Shown here in pieces: positions 11,169 to 21,886 of a DNA stretch of 64,000 nt. A model generated the notes under the pieces. That model did not search any database, was not told the origin of the DNA, and saw nothing but the letters and a program-made list of their open reading frames with translations. Origin of the DNA: Blastomyces gilchristii SLH14081 (taxonomy: Eukaryota > Ascomycota > Eurotiomycetes > Onygenales > Ajellomycetaceae); assembly GCF_000003855.2 (NCBI RefSeq), contig NW_003101681.1, positions 4,507,359 through 4,571,358 of the forward strand, in the 5' to 3' direction. Within the stretch, counting starts at the first letter, position 1. Every line of letters starts with the position of its first letter. Both the position numbers and the translations under genes were made by a program.

Positions 11169-12279
11169 ATGTCTGAAAAAATCCCCCTATCCTTTGCGAC
11201 CTGCTCCATCTCATCCTCGGACCCCGATGAGAACACATTACCTAGGAATCTCGAAGCAATCGCCGCCGCAGAGTTCTCCGCAGTTGAACTTGCATTTCCC
11301 GATCTCCAGAAGTTCGCAACGCAGCTTCTCCATCGAGATGTTGCTGCAGATGACTACACCGATCTTTGCACAGCAGCTCAGGAGGTCTCACTGATGTGCC
11401 GCGCACTCGACATCAGAGTGATGATGTTGCAGCCTTTTAGCAACTTTGAGGGGTGGGCAAGAGGATCTAAAGAGCGAGAGGACGCTTTTGAAAGAGCAAA
11501 TGGTTGGATCAGGATTATGGAGGCGTGCGGGACGGATATGCTGCAGGTGAGTAGTCGTAAAGTTTTCGACATCTGCCTACATCAGAAGCTCACACTACAC
11601 GGAGGTTGGATCCACGGACGCTCCAGCACATAAGATATCCGCAAATCGTGAGGATATAGTTTCAGATCTCCAGCAACTAGCCGATTTATTGCGGCTACGC
11701 AATATGCGTCTCGCTTATGAAAATTGGTGCTGGTCCACACACGCTCCCACATGGAAAGATGTATGGGACATAGTCCAAGAAGTCAACAGGCCAAATGTTG
11801 GGCTGTGTCTCGACACGTTTCAGACCGCCGGCAGTGAGTGGGCAGACCCGACAAATGCATCGGGACTTGTTGAAAAAGTGGAAGGAGGCGCAGATATCAA
11901 CGAACATCAGTTGGATCAGAGGTTCAAGCAGAGTTTGGATGAACTGGCGAAAACCGTACCGCCTGGCAAGATCTATCTCTTGCAGATCTCCGACGCGTAT
12001 AAACCGCTACCCTCACCGCTGGAAAAGAGGGAAATTGATGGCATGAGGCCTCGAGCACGGTGGAGTCATGCATTCCGCCCATTCCCGTATCATGGTGGAT
12101 ACTTGCCTATTGAAGATGTCACTAGAGCAGTGTTAGAGACAGGGTTTAGGGGCTGGTTTTCTATGGAGGTCTTTGATGGTGGCCTGAGGGGAGAAGTAGG
12201 CGGGTATGGTATGCGTGAGTACGCGAAGGAGGGGAAAAAGAGTATGGATGAGTTGATTCGACGGTGCATGCCAGTCTGA
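11169..12279 (+). CDS. xylose-isomerase-type TIM barrel, 3-dehydroshikimate dehydratase-like
   Basis: Two exons (11169-11546, 11605-12279; 58-bp intron) give 350 aa. The protein is a sugar-phosphate isomerase/epimerase (AP endonuclease 2) TIM barrel. It opens with LSFATCSIS, a pattern shared with fungal 3-dehydroshikimate dehydratases, and has the metal ligands expected for that group: Glu165 (YENW), Asp196 (LCLDTFQ), Gln253 (LLQISDA) and Glu314 (SMEVFDG). A Gln as third ligand fits DHS dehydratase better than a His-bearing sugar isomerase. That enzyme makes protocatechuate from 3-dehydroshikimate in quinate catabolism (qa-4/qutC). No other quinate gene is nearby, so the substrate stays open. 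The start used is the ATG at 11169; the same frame upstream has only a GTG. Confidence 0.82.
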
Positions 12280-12788
12280 GCTTTGTTCGAGGTGCTCTGC
12301 CTCCGTAACTATAATACTCTATCTATAGCCAGTAGTTTCATGGGGAAAAGTCTTGGAGCTTAGTACTATTGTGTACTAAGGGCCAATCCAGTTATCAGCA
12401 AATATGAATAGATGGCTGCTACTGGAATTTAATGGCATATTTGTTGCAGTAGCAGTCTTTCAGTAACCCAACATCAACCATTTGGCTCTTCTCAAAGGAA
12501 CTCTCCATGTGTTGAGATAGCAGAGATCCGAGGTTGCTTGAAAAATCACGTGGTTATGCTATGACCTCCAGCTCCTCTTTAGACCTCGACTTTGTTGGTG
12601 ATATCTGCCTACTATTCGCGACATCTGCCTATTGGTGTCATCCAGCTCCCACAGCACGACTTTTACTTAGGTTGTAGCTTTAGAAGAGTGCGACCTAACT
12701 GTATGCTTGATCTTGTTCGATTCTATCCTATGACACGATGCACCGTCGGCGATAATATTTAATCCATCATGGTGGCGTGGGAATTATT
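12280..12788. other. intergenic region
   Basis: About 510 bp between the TIM-barrel gene and the telomere-type gene on the same strand. It holds terminator and promoter functions by position; no coding sequence was seen. An out-of-frame ATG at 12769 starts a nine-codon frame just before the predicted start. Confidence 0.5.
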
Positions 12789-15700
12789 ATGGCACTAGCA
12801 TTATCTACGAACGGGGCATCGGCCCTGGTTTCTGCCACACCAACTCCTCTTGCCCACCTCTCTCCGTCTCTCGACCGTCTTAAGGAACGACATATCCGTG
12901 CTGTTGTGATACTGCTATGGCCGTATTCATCCTACACGAAGCAATTTAGCCTGCTCATTTCTGAGCCAGATTTTAGACTCAGAGACAGAAAGGGCCAGGT
13001 CAGAGTCAGCTTCCACGGTGCGAGTGCAGAAGCAGTGGCAAAGTCACAAGTTAGTATTGGGGATACTGTGGTTTTGAGTCTTGACGGCGCGCGGTGGCAG
13101 AATCAGGACGCAGATATTAGTACACCGGGAAAAAGCATTGATTGGGATCTCTCATTTTCTAAGCGTCTGCTGCTTGAGGTGATTATATTTTATCTAAATA
13201 GCTTTGAGAGTGAATGTAAGAAAGGACAACCTCTGACTTGCATGTATTTAGGTATATCGCGATTCCGAGCTGTTGACAACTGTCAAAGTTGAACCTCCTC
13301 AGGTCGAACGTCTATGTATCGATGGCACAGTACCAACGACTCCCAACCGATTATCCTCGGCCCCACAGGCGCAAAGGAACGGAGAACATGCTGGCCTAGT
13401 TACAGACAATTGGGCTTCACCTGCATTCTCGCAAAAGTTCAGCGGCTCCTTTGGCTCCCTCTCCAGCTTAGCGTTCAATCCCCTTGAGGAAGAAGATGGG
13501 TACATCTGGGGTAGGGGCAGGAAACGGACAAAATTCAGTAGACCGAGTAGTGAATGGACTTTCGTGGATACACCGCCTAGTCCACCGCCAGCTGCTGCGG
13601 ATGCATGGGAAGATGAAGACCTTGAATTGGACGACGGGGAACAAGAAGATGTTACACTGGAAGAATATCCCTCCCAAGGCGACACCGTTCCTAATTCCCA
13701 AACAACCGTTCACGCAGATTCTAAAAGCCAAGACAACGGGAGATTACTGGAAACTCAAACTATAGACAACTTTACTCCACCCACCGCATTAAATATTTCG
13801 AGTACATTCAGTACCACTTTTGACCATTCTCTGCCCGACGGCTCTGCTCACATATTTACCCAGAACTCGAACTGGGATACTACGCATTCACAGCAACCGA
13901 CCGTCACACCTTTCACTTCGTTTGGGAACTCGTTTGTGCAAGACCAACCAATAGTTGACCATGAAGCTACTGCTAAACCCCCGCCCCTAACATTATCTCC
14001 CCTAACTTCGGCCACCTCTTCTCCTGAAATTTTAGAAGGTACAAGTCATGAGGCCACGCCATCTAGCAGCCCTATATCGACCCAGCTTCATGTACATGAT
14101 ACTACCGCTTCCCAATTGGTTACAACACAACATGGCATAGCGGGTCAAACCAGCGAGGAAGTGGGATCTCAAGATGAGGCTATGGTAAATGGGCCGGAAG
14201 GCGTGCATCACCTGCTTGACCATCGTGCCGATAATAACGCTAGACCCTCACCTCCAACGCCAGTCGTTGATCTTGATAGCCAAGGGAGCTTTGATCAGGA
14301 AGCCACAGAGCCTGATCATGTGGCGCGCGTGACTAGTGTGGAGGAACGCGAGGCAGATTTGACGGAGTTAGAGGAAGCAGAACGGCAAGCTGCCCTGGCA
14401 ATGTCACAGGGCCTATCCGGACAGGGATACGATGTAGACCAGGAGATGACTGATCAGGATGGTGAAGGCGAAGAAGAAATTGAGGAATATGTGGAAGGAA
14501 CTGCGCGAGAGCCACTTGAAGAAGGTCGTGAGGAACTTATGGAGGAAAAATTTGAAAAAATATTCGAACAGAGAGTAAGCCGGAAACCGACTGAAGATTT
14601 GGAGGAAGAGTTGGTGGAGTTGCAGGAAGAACTGGAAGAACGAATGGAGGAAGAGAGGTTGGGAGAGGGAGAGCACGAAGAAGGAGAGGAGGAGGGAGAG
14701 GACATAGAAATATACTCCGACGATGAAATAGGACATAGCGTCTCTGAAAACTCATCTGAACTCGAATCTGAAGAGGAATATGATGAAGGTTCAGAGCTAG
14801 AGTCGGAGCTAGGGCCAGACGAAGACACGTTACCACCGAGACCGACTTATCTCGCTGTCCCCCGTGCTCCGCCAGAAATAATCGTTTTGGACAGTGATGA
14901 CGACGAGGGCGCCCCTGTTGTGACCTTTGCTCCGCAACACGTGGAAATTCCTAGCTCTGATGTGCCACGGCAGCCAAGTGATACTGAACTGTCCAACTCG
15001 CCACCACAAGACTTAACCACTATTAGCTTCAAACCTCATGGTGAATTTGGTGCGGATACGCGTCAAGAAACTGGAGAATCTACGGCTGTTACAAACTTAC
15101 TCGGTGGGGATATTGTTCCCCCAAATCTTGAGCCTAGCGCTAGCTTCGATGAGACTCCCCAGCAAGAAACGATAGGCTATATGGCGCAAGCAGCGCTTCA
15201 TATCGAAGCGGAACCTGCCGCGACCGATCACGAGGGCGAAGATACTAGCGAGAAATCGGGAGACTTGAATGGATTCCGCCATGCAAGCCCTTCTTTCTCG
15301 TCAGGTTCCATGTCTGATAGGGAACTGGAAGCTAAGCTCCATTTGTCCGATAATATCGCTATTGATCCTCAACTATATCAACCTAAGAAACAGAAAAGCC
15401 CAAGCACGCGTCCCAAGACTCCAGGTAGCGTAGATCACGGACCATCGCATGAGGGAGCGTTTGATATCAACGGTTGGAAAGAACGCAGAGTTTCGTTGTC
15501 ACCAGATGCGAAAGATCCGTCTGAAACACGGATAGAAACCCCCAAATCTGCTGATATTCCTTCCTCGCCGCCGTCGTTAGAAGCTCGCTTAGCAGAAGAT
15601 GAACTGGTTACTTCTCAACTTTTCCGTGATATGGAGGAGCAATCGCGCAGAGAGAACCTCCAAACGCCCGAGTTCGTTGATGAGCAGCCCCTACCCATTC

Positions 15701-16566
15701 CCCAGCCTCCTAAGAATGAAGAAGCAGAAAACGCTAGCGTCGATGTTGCCGTTAAGGCGGATATCGATATGCGAAAGGGGAAGTCCGTGGACCATGCCGA
15801 TGCCATAAAAACCGCTGAGCTCGAGTCACCTACCGTATTGCAACCAAATACCAATGCCAGAGGCCTTCGTAGCCGCCTGTCATATTTCTTTCCTTTGTCC
15901 ACCCTTGCGGATAATTTCAACAAGATGACAGATACTATATCCGTGGTTATCTCATGTTCAAAAATCTCACGATCGAGGAAAGGTCCCCGGGAATATCATA
16001 CAACACTGCATATCACAGAACCTTCCATGTCCGGCATAACTGTGTGTGCTCAAATGTTCCGAAAAACAAAATCATCGCTCCCCACTGCAGAAAAGGGAGA
16101 CGTGATCCTTCTCCGCGACTTCAAAGTTCAAAGCATGGACCACAAAATGATGCTAATCAGTATGACGACTAGCTCGTGGGCTGTATTCCCCGGGGGAAAC
16201 GATACTGACGTCCAGATGAATGGGCCTCCCGTTGAATTTGGCATCGAGGAGCAAGAGTACGTCGCCTCTCTCCGGCAATGGTATGAGGAGGAGGGGGAGC
16301 AGCTCGCGAAGAAACACGAATACTTGGCACTGGCACGCGGCAGCACCGAAACAAGCAGCTCCATCTCCACTTCAACTAGTGGCAGCCCCAGCAGTAGCAG
16401 GGGTAACATTTTCAAGAAATATGCGCGACCGAAGAGGTCCAGACATCGCCAGATTACCATTCATGAATTGCGGGACGGGCGGCGGTATGCAGAGGTTGGC
16501 GTGTCTGCGGATAAGGAGACGATACATGAACTAAGGGATGGGACTGTTTATGCCAATTTGTCATAA
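12789..16566 (+). CDS. Telo_bind (POT1/Cdc13-type) OB-fold protein
   Basis: Two exons (12789-13178, 13252-16566; 73-bp intron) give 1234 aa. The N-terminus (about residues 25-110) looks like an OB fold (HIRAVVILLWPYSSYTKQFS, later VSIGDTVVLSLDGARW). A long low-complexity middle follows, with a strongly Glu-rich stretch at about 490-660. Residues of about 1015-1105 match the telomeric single-strand-binding POT1/Cdc13 fold: ISVVISCSKISRSRKGPREY, CAQMFRKTKSSLPTAEKGDV, ILLRDFKVQSMDHKMMLIS, then SSWAVF. The protein ends with a twice-repeated TIHELRDG motif. It probably binds telomeric G-strand DNA in the nucleus and could be the Cdc13/CTC1-like member of a CST complex; the partner and role are inference. 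The ATG at 12789 is the first in frame after the nearest stop. Confidence 0.84.
14340..14832 (+). other. Glu-rich low-complexity segment within Telo_bind gene
   Basis: GAA/GAG codons dominate this stretch (about residues 493-656), giving an acidic, probably disordered or helical linker between the two OB folds. The opposite strand carries long mirror reading frames rich in Ser and Leu that are artefacts of this composition. Confidence 0.75.
16456..16554 (+). repeat. duplicated TIHELRDG-x2-YA peptide motif
   Basis: Two copies of a 12-codon unit, at 16456-16491 and 16519-16554, encode TIHELRDG followed by two variable residues and YA. Five of the eight shared codons differ synonymously (ACC/ACG, ATT/ATA, TTG/CTA, CGG/AGG, GAC/GAT). 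The duplication is therefore old and the peptide has been kept. It is the extreme C-terminus of the Telo_bind protein. Confidence 0.85.
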
Positions 16567-18060
16567 ACCTTTAATATTCTTTTCCGTATTATAATTTTTT
16601 ATTTTTATTGTTTTGGGAGCTTATATCCCCTTTTTTTTGGCGTGGAACTGGGCTTTCTTGGGCACCTTTGACAGGATATTTCATTATTTTGCATAGTATT
16701 GGAGCTAGCGATTGTTTTACAACTGGACTTTGGAATGAATCTTTATTTTTCGCAGCTGTTTACGTACAAAATTTGCTCTTTGATGGCTTTTTTTCAAGGT
16801 CACATGACATCTGTTCCCAAAGCGGCTACTCTATCCTCCGGCTACTTCAAAGCCCAATAAATTTTCCTCTTTTTCTCTTTCTCTTTCTCTTTCCTTTTCT
16901 TTTTTTCTTCTTCAACAGCTAGACCACCAACTCAAATCATCACCAGTTAGCAACTCTTATGACCTTTCTGAGGTTTTTTTCTTCCACTGCTCTGGCGATT
17001 CCGATGAGTGTGTCGAGATCGATAAAAATCCCACTTCTAAAACCATCATCACGAGGGCTCCGCGAGGAGCTGCCATGATGCGGTGATGACCTGACAGATG
17101 GGACAATTTTTGTGTTGAAGAGTTTGTTTTTACTATGCCTCATCTTTGAAAGTGAATTGATAGGCCGGATGGCCTGCGTCGCGGCAGGACAAGTGTAGGG
17201 AAGCTAGAAATTGCTGACCGTGAGTTTTTTTCCCCTTTGCATTTCTTCCCTTCTCACCCCCTCCAAAGCATGCGCGGCTTGGACCTGCGTCCAGGAATGA
17301 AGATACTTGACAGCTCTGGTAATCCGAAGTGCTCAACCGCGCAACTACACTCGGGCAACACTGTATGTTATAATCCCGAGCCGCTGGTTGAGCTTGAGGC
17401 AACACGGCAAAGTCTGACAAAGTGTTGGAGAATACGATCACTATGGAATTTAGCAATCTCGTGATGGGAGGAGGGGACATCCTCTTGGGTTATGGCAAAG
17501 GCTAATAGTTTCTCGGTAGTGGCTAGAATTTTGCTTGTGCTTCTTTCTATAGTACAGTCGTACGTTTGCGATATTTCCATTGAAGCCCACGAGTAGAAAA
17601 TATAGTTGCATTCTCTCAGGTCATATCGAACCACCAATTCTACAAATTCCCAGTGTCAGAGCTGGATGGATAGAAGCTTCGCGCTGATAAATACAATTAT
17701 AACTGTAGCTTACGGAGTATATTCAAACATAGATACGACTTTTTAAGAAATCAACATTTCAATCTGATTATCTCTTCCACCGTTCCAGTGACATAGTTTC
17801 AAGTTTCATTTTTAATTTCTTTTTTAAAAAAAAACTCCGGGTAAATATACGAGGATTTATGTTGGGGGTCCCGGGTTGATCGGCCTTTCTACCAGCAGTG
17901 CGCTGGTGGTGACTGAGCTCTTTTGCCCCAGTAGCCTACAATTTACACACGACGCTAGCTCCAAAGTTGCTACACACAAAGTCGGGCAGGATAACTTCAA
18001 CACTAACTCTTTGAGATGGGCGATCATTAGACACCACCCGTAGGTGACTTTTGGATAGCT
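16567..18060. other. 1.5-kb intergenic region with pyrimidine tract
   Basis: No gene can be supported here. A CTCTTT-type pyrimidine tract lies at 16862-16917, typical of fungal promoters or 5' UTRs. A 64-codon frame at 17270-17464 follows a clean leader but resembles no family. One copy of TACGGAGTA lies at 17711-17719. The region should contain the 3' UTR of the Telo_bind gene and the dipeptidase promoter. Confidence 0.5.
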
Positions 18061-19480
18061 ATGCATGCGAAGGGTAAAGAGTGTGCGAGGCCGGAGCGCC
18101 GACCTTTTTTGCCCAGTTATACTTATATCCTTTCCATTGGAGCGGCGTGTATTATTATCATAGCATGGTTCACCATCATTCCATCAACCATTTCTCCATG
18201 GAAGCTGTTTCACTGCAAACATGCGTCCGTTTCACCAGTCGACAGGATCTTACAAACAGCACCTTTGATAGGTAAGATTTCCCATGTATTGACTATACAG
18301 AGGAAGGCGGGGTTGTGTCTTGCTGGGCAGACAGCTAACGTTGGCACCACACTACAGATGGCCACAACGACTTTCCATACTTTATTCGAGCCCTTTACAA
18401 CAATGATATATATCACAAGAACTTCTCCAATGGCATAGAGCTCCCAGGCCAGGTGGACTTCCCACGCTTACGAAAGGGTGGGCTGCGAGGCCAGTTCTGG
18501 AGTGCGTACGTGCAGTGGTGAGTTACCGCAAGAGGCTGCTCAACAACCGCTGAATCCTCAATAAATAACTAACATCAATTACCAATTCCTCCAGCCCCAG
18601 AAATTCCCACAACTTTTCAGACGAAACCTACCAAGAGACTGTTCACGACACCTTCCAGCAAATAGACCTGGTTCACCGCCTCGCAAAAGAATTCCCACAA
18701 CACCTACGTATCGTCTCCTCCGCGAATGACGTATGGACCAATTTTGCCAATTCCGACACCATATCCAGCTTCATTGGCGTTGAAGGCCTGCACCAAATTG
18801 GTAACAGTGCCAGCATTCTGCGCATGTATCACCGTCTGGGCGTACGCTATGTAACCCTCACCCACAGCTGCCACAACAAATATGCCGACAGCGCAACACC
18901 GGAAAAACCACTCCACAACGGCCTGTCGCCTGCGGGAGAAGCCATGGTTCGCGAGATGAACCGGCTAGGCATGATCGTGGACCTGGCGCATGTGAGCAAT
19001 AATACCATGCGCGATGCGTTGAGGGTTTCTTCCGCGCCGGTCATTTTCTCACACTCATCAATATATGCGCGATGCGCGCATCCACGGAATGTGCCCAATG
19101 ATGTTCTCTTGGAGCTGAAGAAGAATGGTGGTGTGATTATGATTACGTTTTTCCCGGCGTATACGCGCTGTGATGGTAAGGGGACGGCGTCGCTGTCGGA
19201 CGTTGCGGACCATGTTCAGTACGCGGGGGAATTGATCGGGTACGAACATATTGGGCTTGGAGCAGATTTTGATGGAATGCCCGATGCAGTGAAAGGACTA
19301 GAAGACGTTTCGAAGTATCCCGATCTTATTGCAGAGCTGCTGCGGCGCGGGGTGTCTGAGAAGGATCTGCAAGGGGTTGTGGGAGCGAATGTCCTAAGGG
19401 TGTTGAAGGAGGTTGAGCTGGAAGCTGAGCGGCTAAAGGATGTTAAGCCTTTGCAGGATGAAGTCAAGAAGCTGAATTAA
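18061..19480 (+). CDS. membrane dipeptidase (renal dipeptidase family, M19)
   Basis: Three exons (18061-18271, 18358-18517, 18595-19480) give 418 aa. A single N-terminal membrane segment (YTYILSIGAACIIIIAWF, about residues 20-40) makes it a likely type II membrane or secretory protein. The zinc ligands of family M19 are all present: DGHND (His73, Asp75, created by the first splice), Glu187 in FIGVEG, His in DLAHVS, and His in FSHSSIYARCAHPRN with its following Arg. GLGADFDG near the C-terminus is also canonical. The enzyme hydrolyses dipeptides, including Cys-Gly and some D-amino-acid dipeptides, in this family. It is convergent with the acyl-CoA synthetase gene, leaving 384 bp for both 3' ends. 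Confidence 0.92.
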
Positions 19481-19864
19481 CGGGTTTTTGGCTACGTGCC
19501 CTGGATATGGACAGGAAATCAAATGCCTGACATCTTAGGGGGTCAATCCCGCATCAGCCTAGAGCGGGATCTGTTAAGCTCTGAGCAGGCTGCTTGTGAG
19601 CCCTTACAACCCTTCAATAATCTATATCAGAAATATATTATTACGTCACGACCATCTGGCCACACATCTCACAATGATGCTTACATGGATTGGAGCTATA
19701 AGGCAGATCCCTCCGTGTCTAATTTCTATCTAGCTACCAGATGATAATTACCCCCTCAACTTATCTCACACCAAGTTCGAGACGTCTTGTTAGATTGCAT
19801 TCTATGCTACCAATTTGGATTGGGTTGTCATAGAACGAAACAGCATGCATAAAGAGTTGGAGAT
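19481..19864. other. convergent 3' ends
   Basis: This 384-bp space lies between the stop codons of the dipeptidase (+) and the acyl-CoA synthetase (-). It should contain both 3' UTRs and polyadenylation signals. No gene was seen. Confidence 0.5.
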
Positions 19865-21886
19865 CTACAGCTTGACCCTTCCGGCCTTCAACGCCTCCCA
19901 CTGATCTGCTTCGAAGGGAGTATACGCATTCCCACCAGGAGGGAGCCAGAACAAACGACCACCTGTGCCGTTTTCCTTGATCTTATCCAGGTCGACTCCC
20001 TCAGCTCTCAGCTTTCCCTTCTGCAACTTCATCGTCCCTGTCGTCTCAAAACTGGGCACAACACGCACGAAAATTGGCACCGCATATCGAGGCAACACGC
20101 CAATCGCATACTTTGCAAATGCGCCAAAGTCGAACGAATCGACCGTCATGCTGTCTGCCAGCACGAGGGCTGCACAGCCAGCTCGTCCGTCCGCATGAGG
20201 CACCTGCACACCATAGACGTTTGTTTCGGCAATGTTGCCGAATTTACCCAGCACATCTCCGACTTCGTTCGTGCTCACATTTTCGCTCTTCCATCGGAAT
20301 GTATCTCCTAGGCGGTCCACGAAGTAGAGACAACCATCTGGGTCTTGGCGCATCATATCCCCCGATCGAAACCACAGGTCTCCCTTTTGAAATACATCGC
20401 GGATCTTCCGTTTCTCGCTCGCCCCCTTGTTTCCAAAGTATCCAACAAAAGCAGCATTGGGTGCGGCAGGGTCCAGTTTATACAGTGTTTCGCCGGGTTC
20501 GCCATCTTTGCACGCAATGGCGAACCCATTCTTATCCCGCTGAATTTCCTCGGTTACAACATCAATTTTCACCCGTTTCTCATTGCTTCCGTTCACCCAG
20601 TGCCAATATAAGCCCCGTACCCCGATTGCGCCAAGTCCGAAATCGCCTCTATTGGCGTTGAAGCTTGATGATACCCCATCAGTGGCTGCGTAAAGCTCGT
20701 TGATTGTTTCAACGCCGAAGCGCTCACGGAAAACACCCCATACATCCGGTCGCATGCCGTTCCCCCAGGCCATTCTCACGTTGTGCTTCTTATCTAGCGG
20801 TGAAGGGGGTGCATTGACGAGGTATCGGCACAATTCACCAACGTACTGAATAATATCCGCTTGCGACTCACGAACCTCTGGCCAAAAAGTCTTGTGGCTA
20901 AACTTGCGGCTAAGGATCACGGTTGATCCTGCATATATCGATGGATTGATACAAAGCCCGTGAGCTGCGCCGTGGTAAAGTGGTAGACATGTATACATTT
21001 TCGTGCCGGGTTTGAGACCGAGGTATTCGCACGCTCCCCTTGATGTGGTAAGTTCTTTCCGTCGAATCATATTAGTGGCCTTGGGGAAGCCGGTCGTACC
21101 TAAATATCAACGATCAGTTGGTGCACAAGGGAACGACCGTGGGCGTTACGCATGGCCCAAAAGAGTCCGTACCCGAAGTATATATCAATGACGCCAAATC
21201 TTCCATTCCAACACCCGCCCGTCTAGAATCGGGAGTGGGTGTGCTATTTTTGAGCAAACCGATAAACTCTGAATCATAATATATCGTCTGGACATTCGCC
21301 TCTTTCAACTCTTCCTCACAAGGCCGGACCAAATGCTCCGTCCCCCGATCCGCTAGCAAATATCTCGCTCCACACAACTTCACACAATGCACCAGCGGCG
21401 CGGCCGTAAGGTTGCAATTGATAAATGACGGACAGGCAACTATGGATTCCAGCCCAAACCACAGCAGAAGATATTCAGGCGAATTCCCGCCGTCCAGGGC
21501 AACCAGCTCGCCCCGTTGGACCCCTAAATCGTTCATCAGCCAGTTCCCGACCCGATGTACATCATCAAAGAACTGCTTGAAGGTCCACGAGCGGTCTTCG
21601 AAGACCAAGAAAATATTATTCTGATTCTCTCCCCGGGCATGGGCCTCGAGGCAATGGTATATGAGAGTTTTGTCCTGTTCCCAGCGCTCTGTGAGAAATT
21701 GCAAGGCATCTTTTGCTTGGGCGGAAATTGAGCCGGCAGAAAGGTCGCGGCGGACTATGAATTTGGCATCCAGGTATGCGGTTGCGGCCAGCGCACCGGC
21801 TACGGAAGCGGCGATTTTTGTCACTGCGATGAGGGCCCGTTAGTACTGGATTGGAACATGATATGGGACATTAACTTACAGGGCAT
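19865..21886 (-). CDS. FAT1: very long-chain acyl-CoA synthetase / fatty acid transporter
   Basis: Three exons (21886-21880, 21823-21173, 21099-19865) give 630 aa. The first exon is only 7 nt (ATG CCC T). It is required because the second exon has no usable ATG, and its intron has a perfect TACTAAC branch site and GCAG acceptor. The second splice restores the AMP-binding motif YTSGTTGFPKAT. The FATP/VLACS signature follows (DLWFRSGDMMRQDPDGCLYF, DRLGDTFRWKSENVST). An N-terminal hydrophobic stretch (VAGALAATAYL) fits a membrane anchor. The C-terminus VKL resembles the atypical IKL of yeast Fat1 and may be a weak peroxisomal signal. The enzyme activates very long-chain fatty acids to CoA esters and aids their uptake. 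Similarity to FAT1 is clear; the exact paralogue is not. Confidence 0.9.

Noticed and set aside
14413..14836. Three overlapping minus-strand frames of 99-124 codons opposite the acidic region
   Set aside because: They are Ser/Leu/Phe/Pro mirror images of the GAA/GAG-rich coding strand of the Telo_bind gene.
17270..17464. 64-codon frame after a pyrimidine-rich leader
   Set aside because: No domain, no good continuation by splicing; kept only as a note in the intergenic entry.
20074..20661. 195-codon plus-strand frame inside FAT1
   Set aside because: Antisense to conserved FATP motifs; no similarity of its own.
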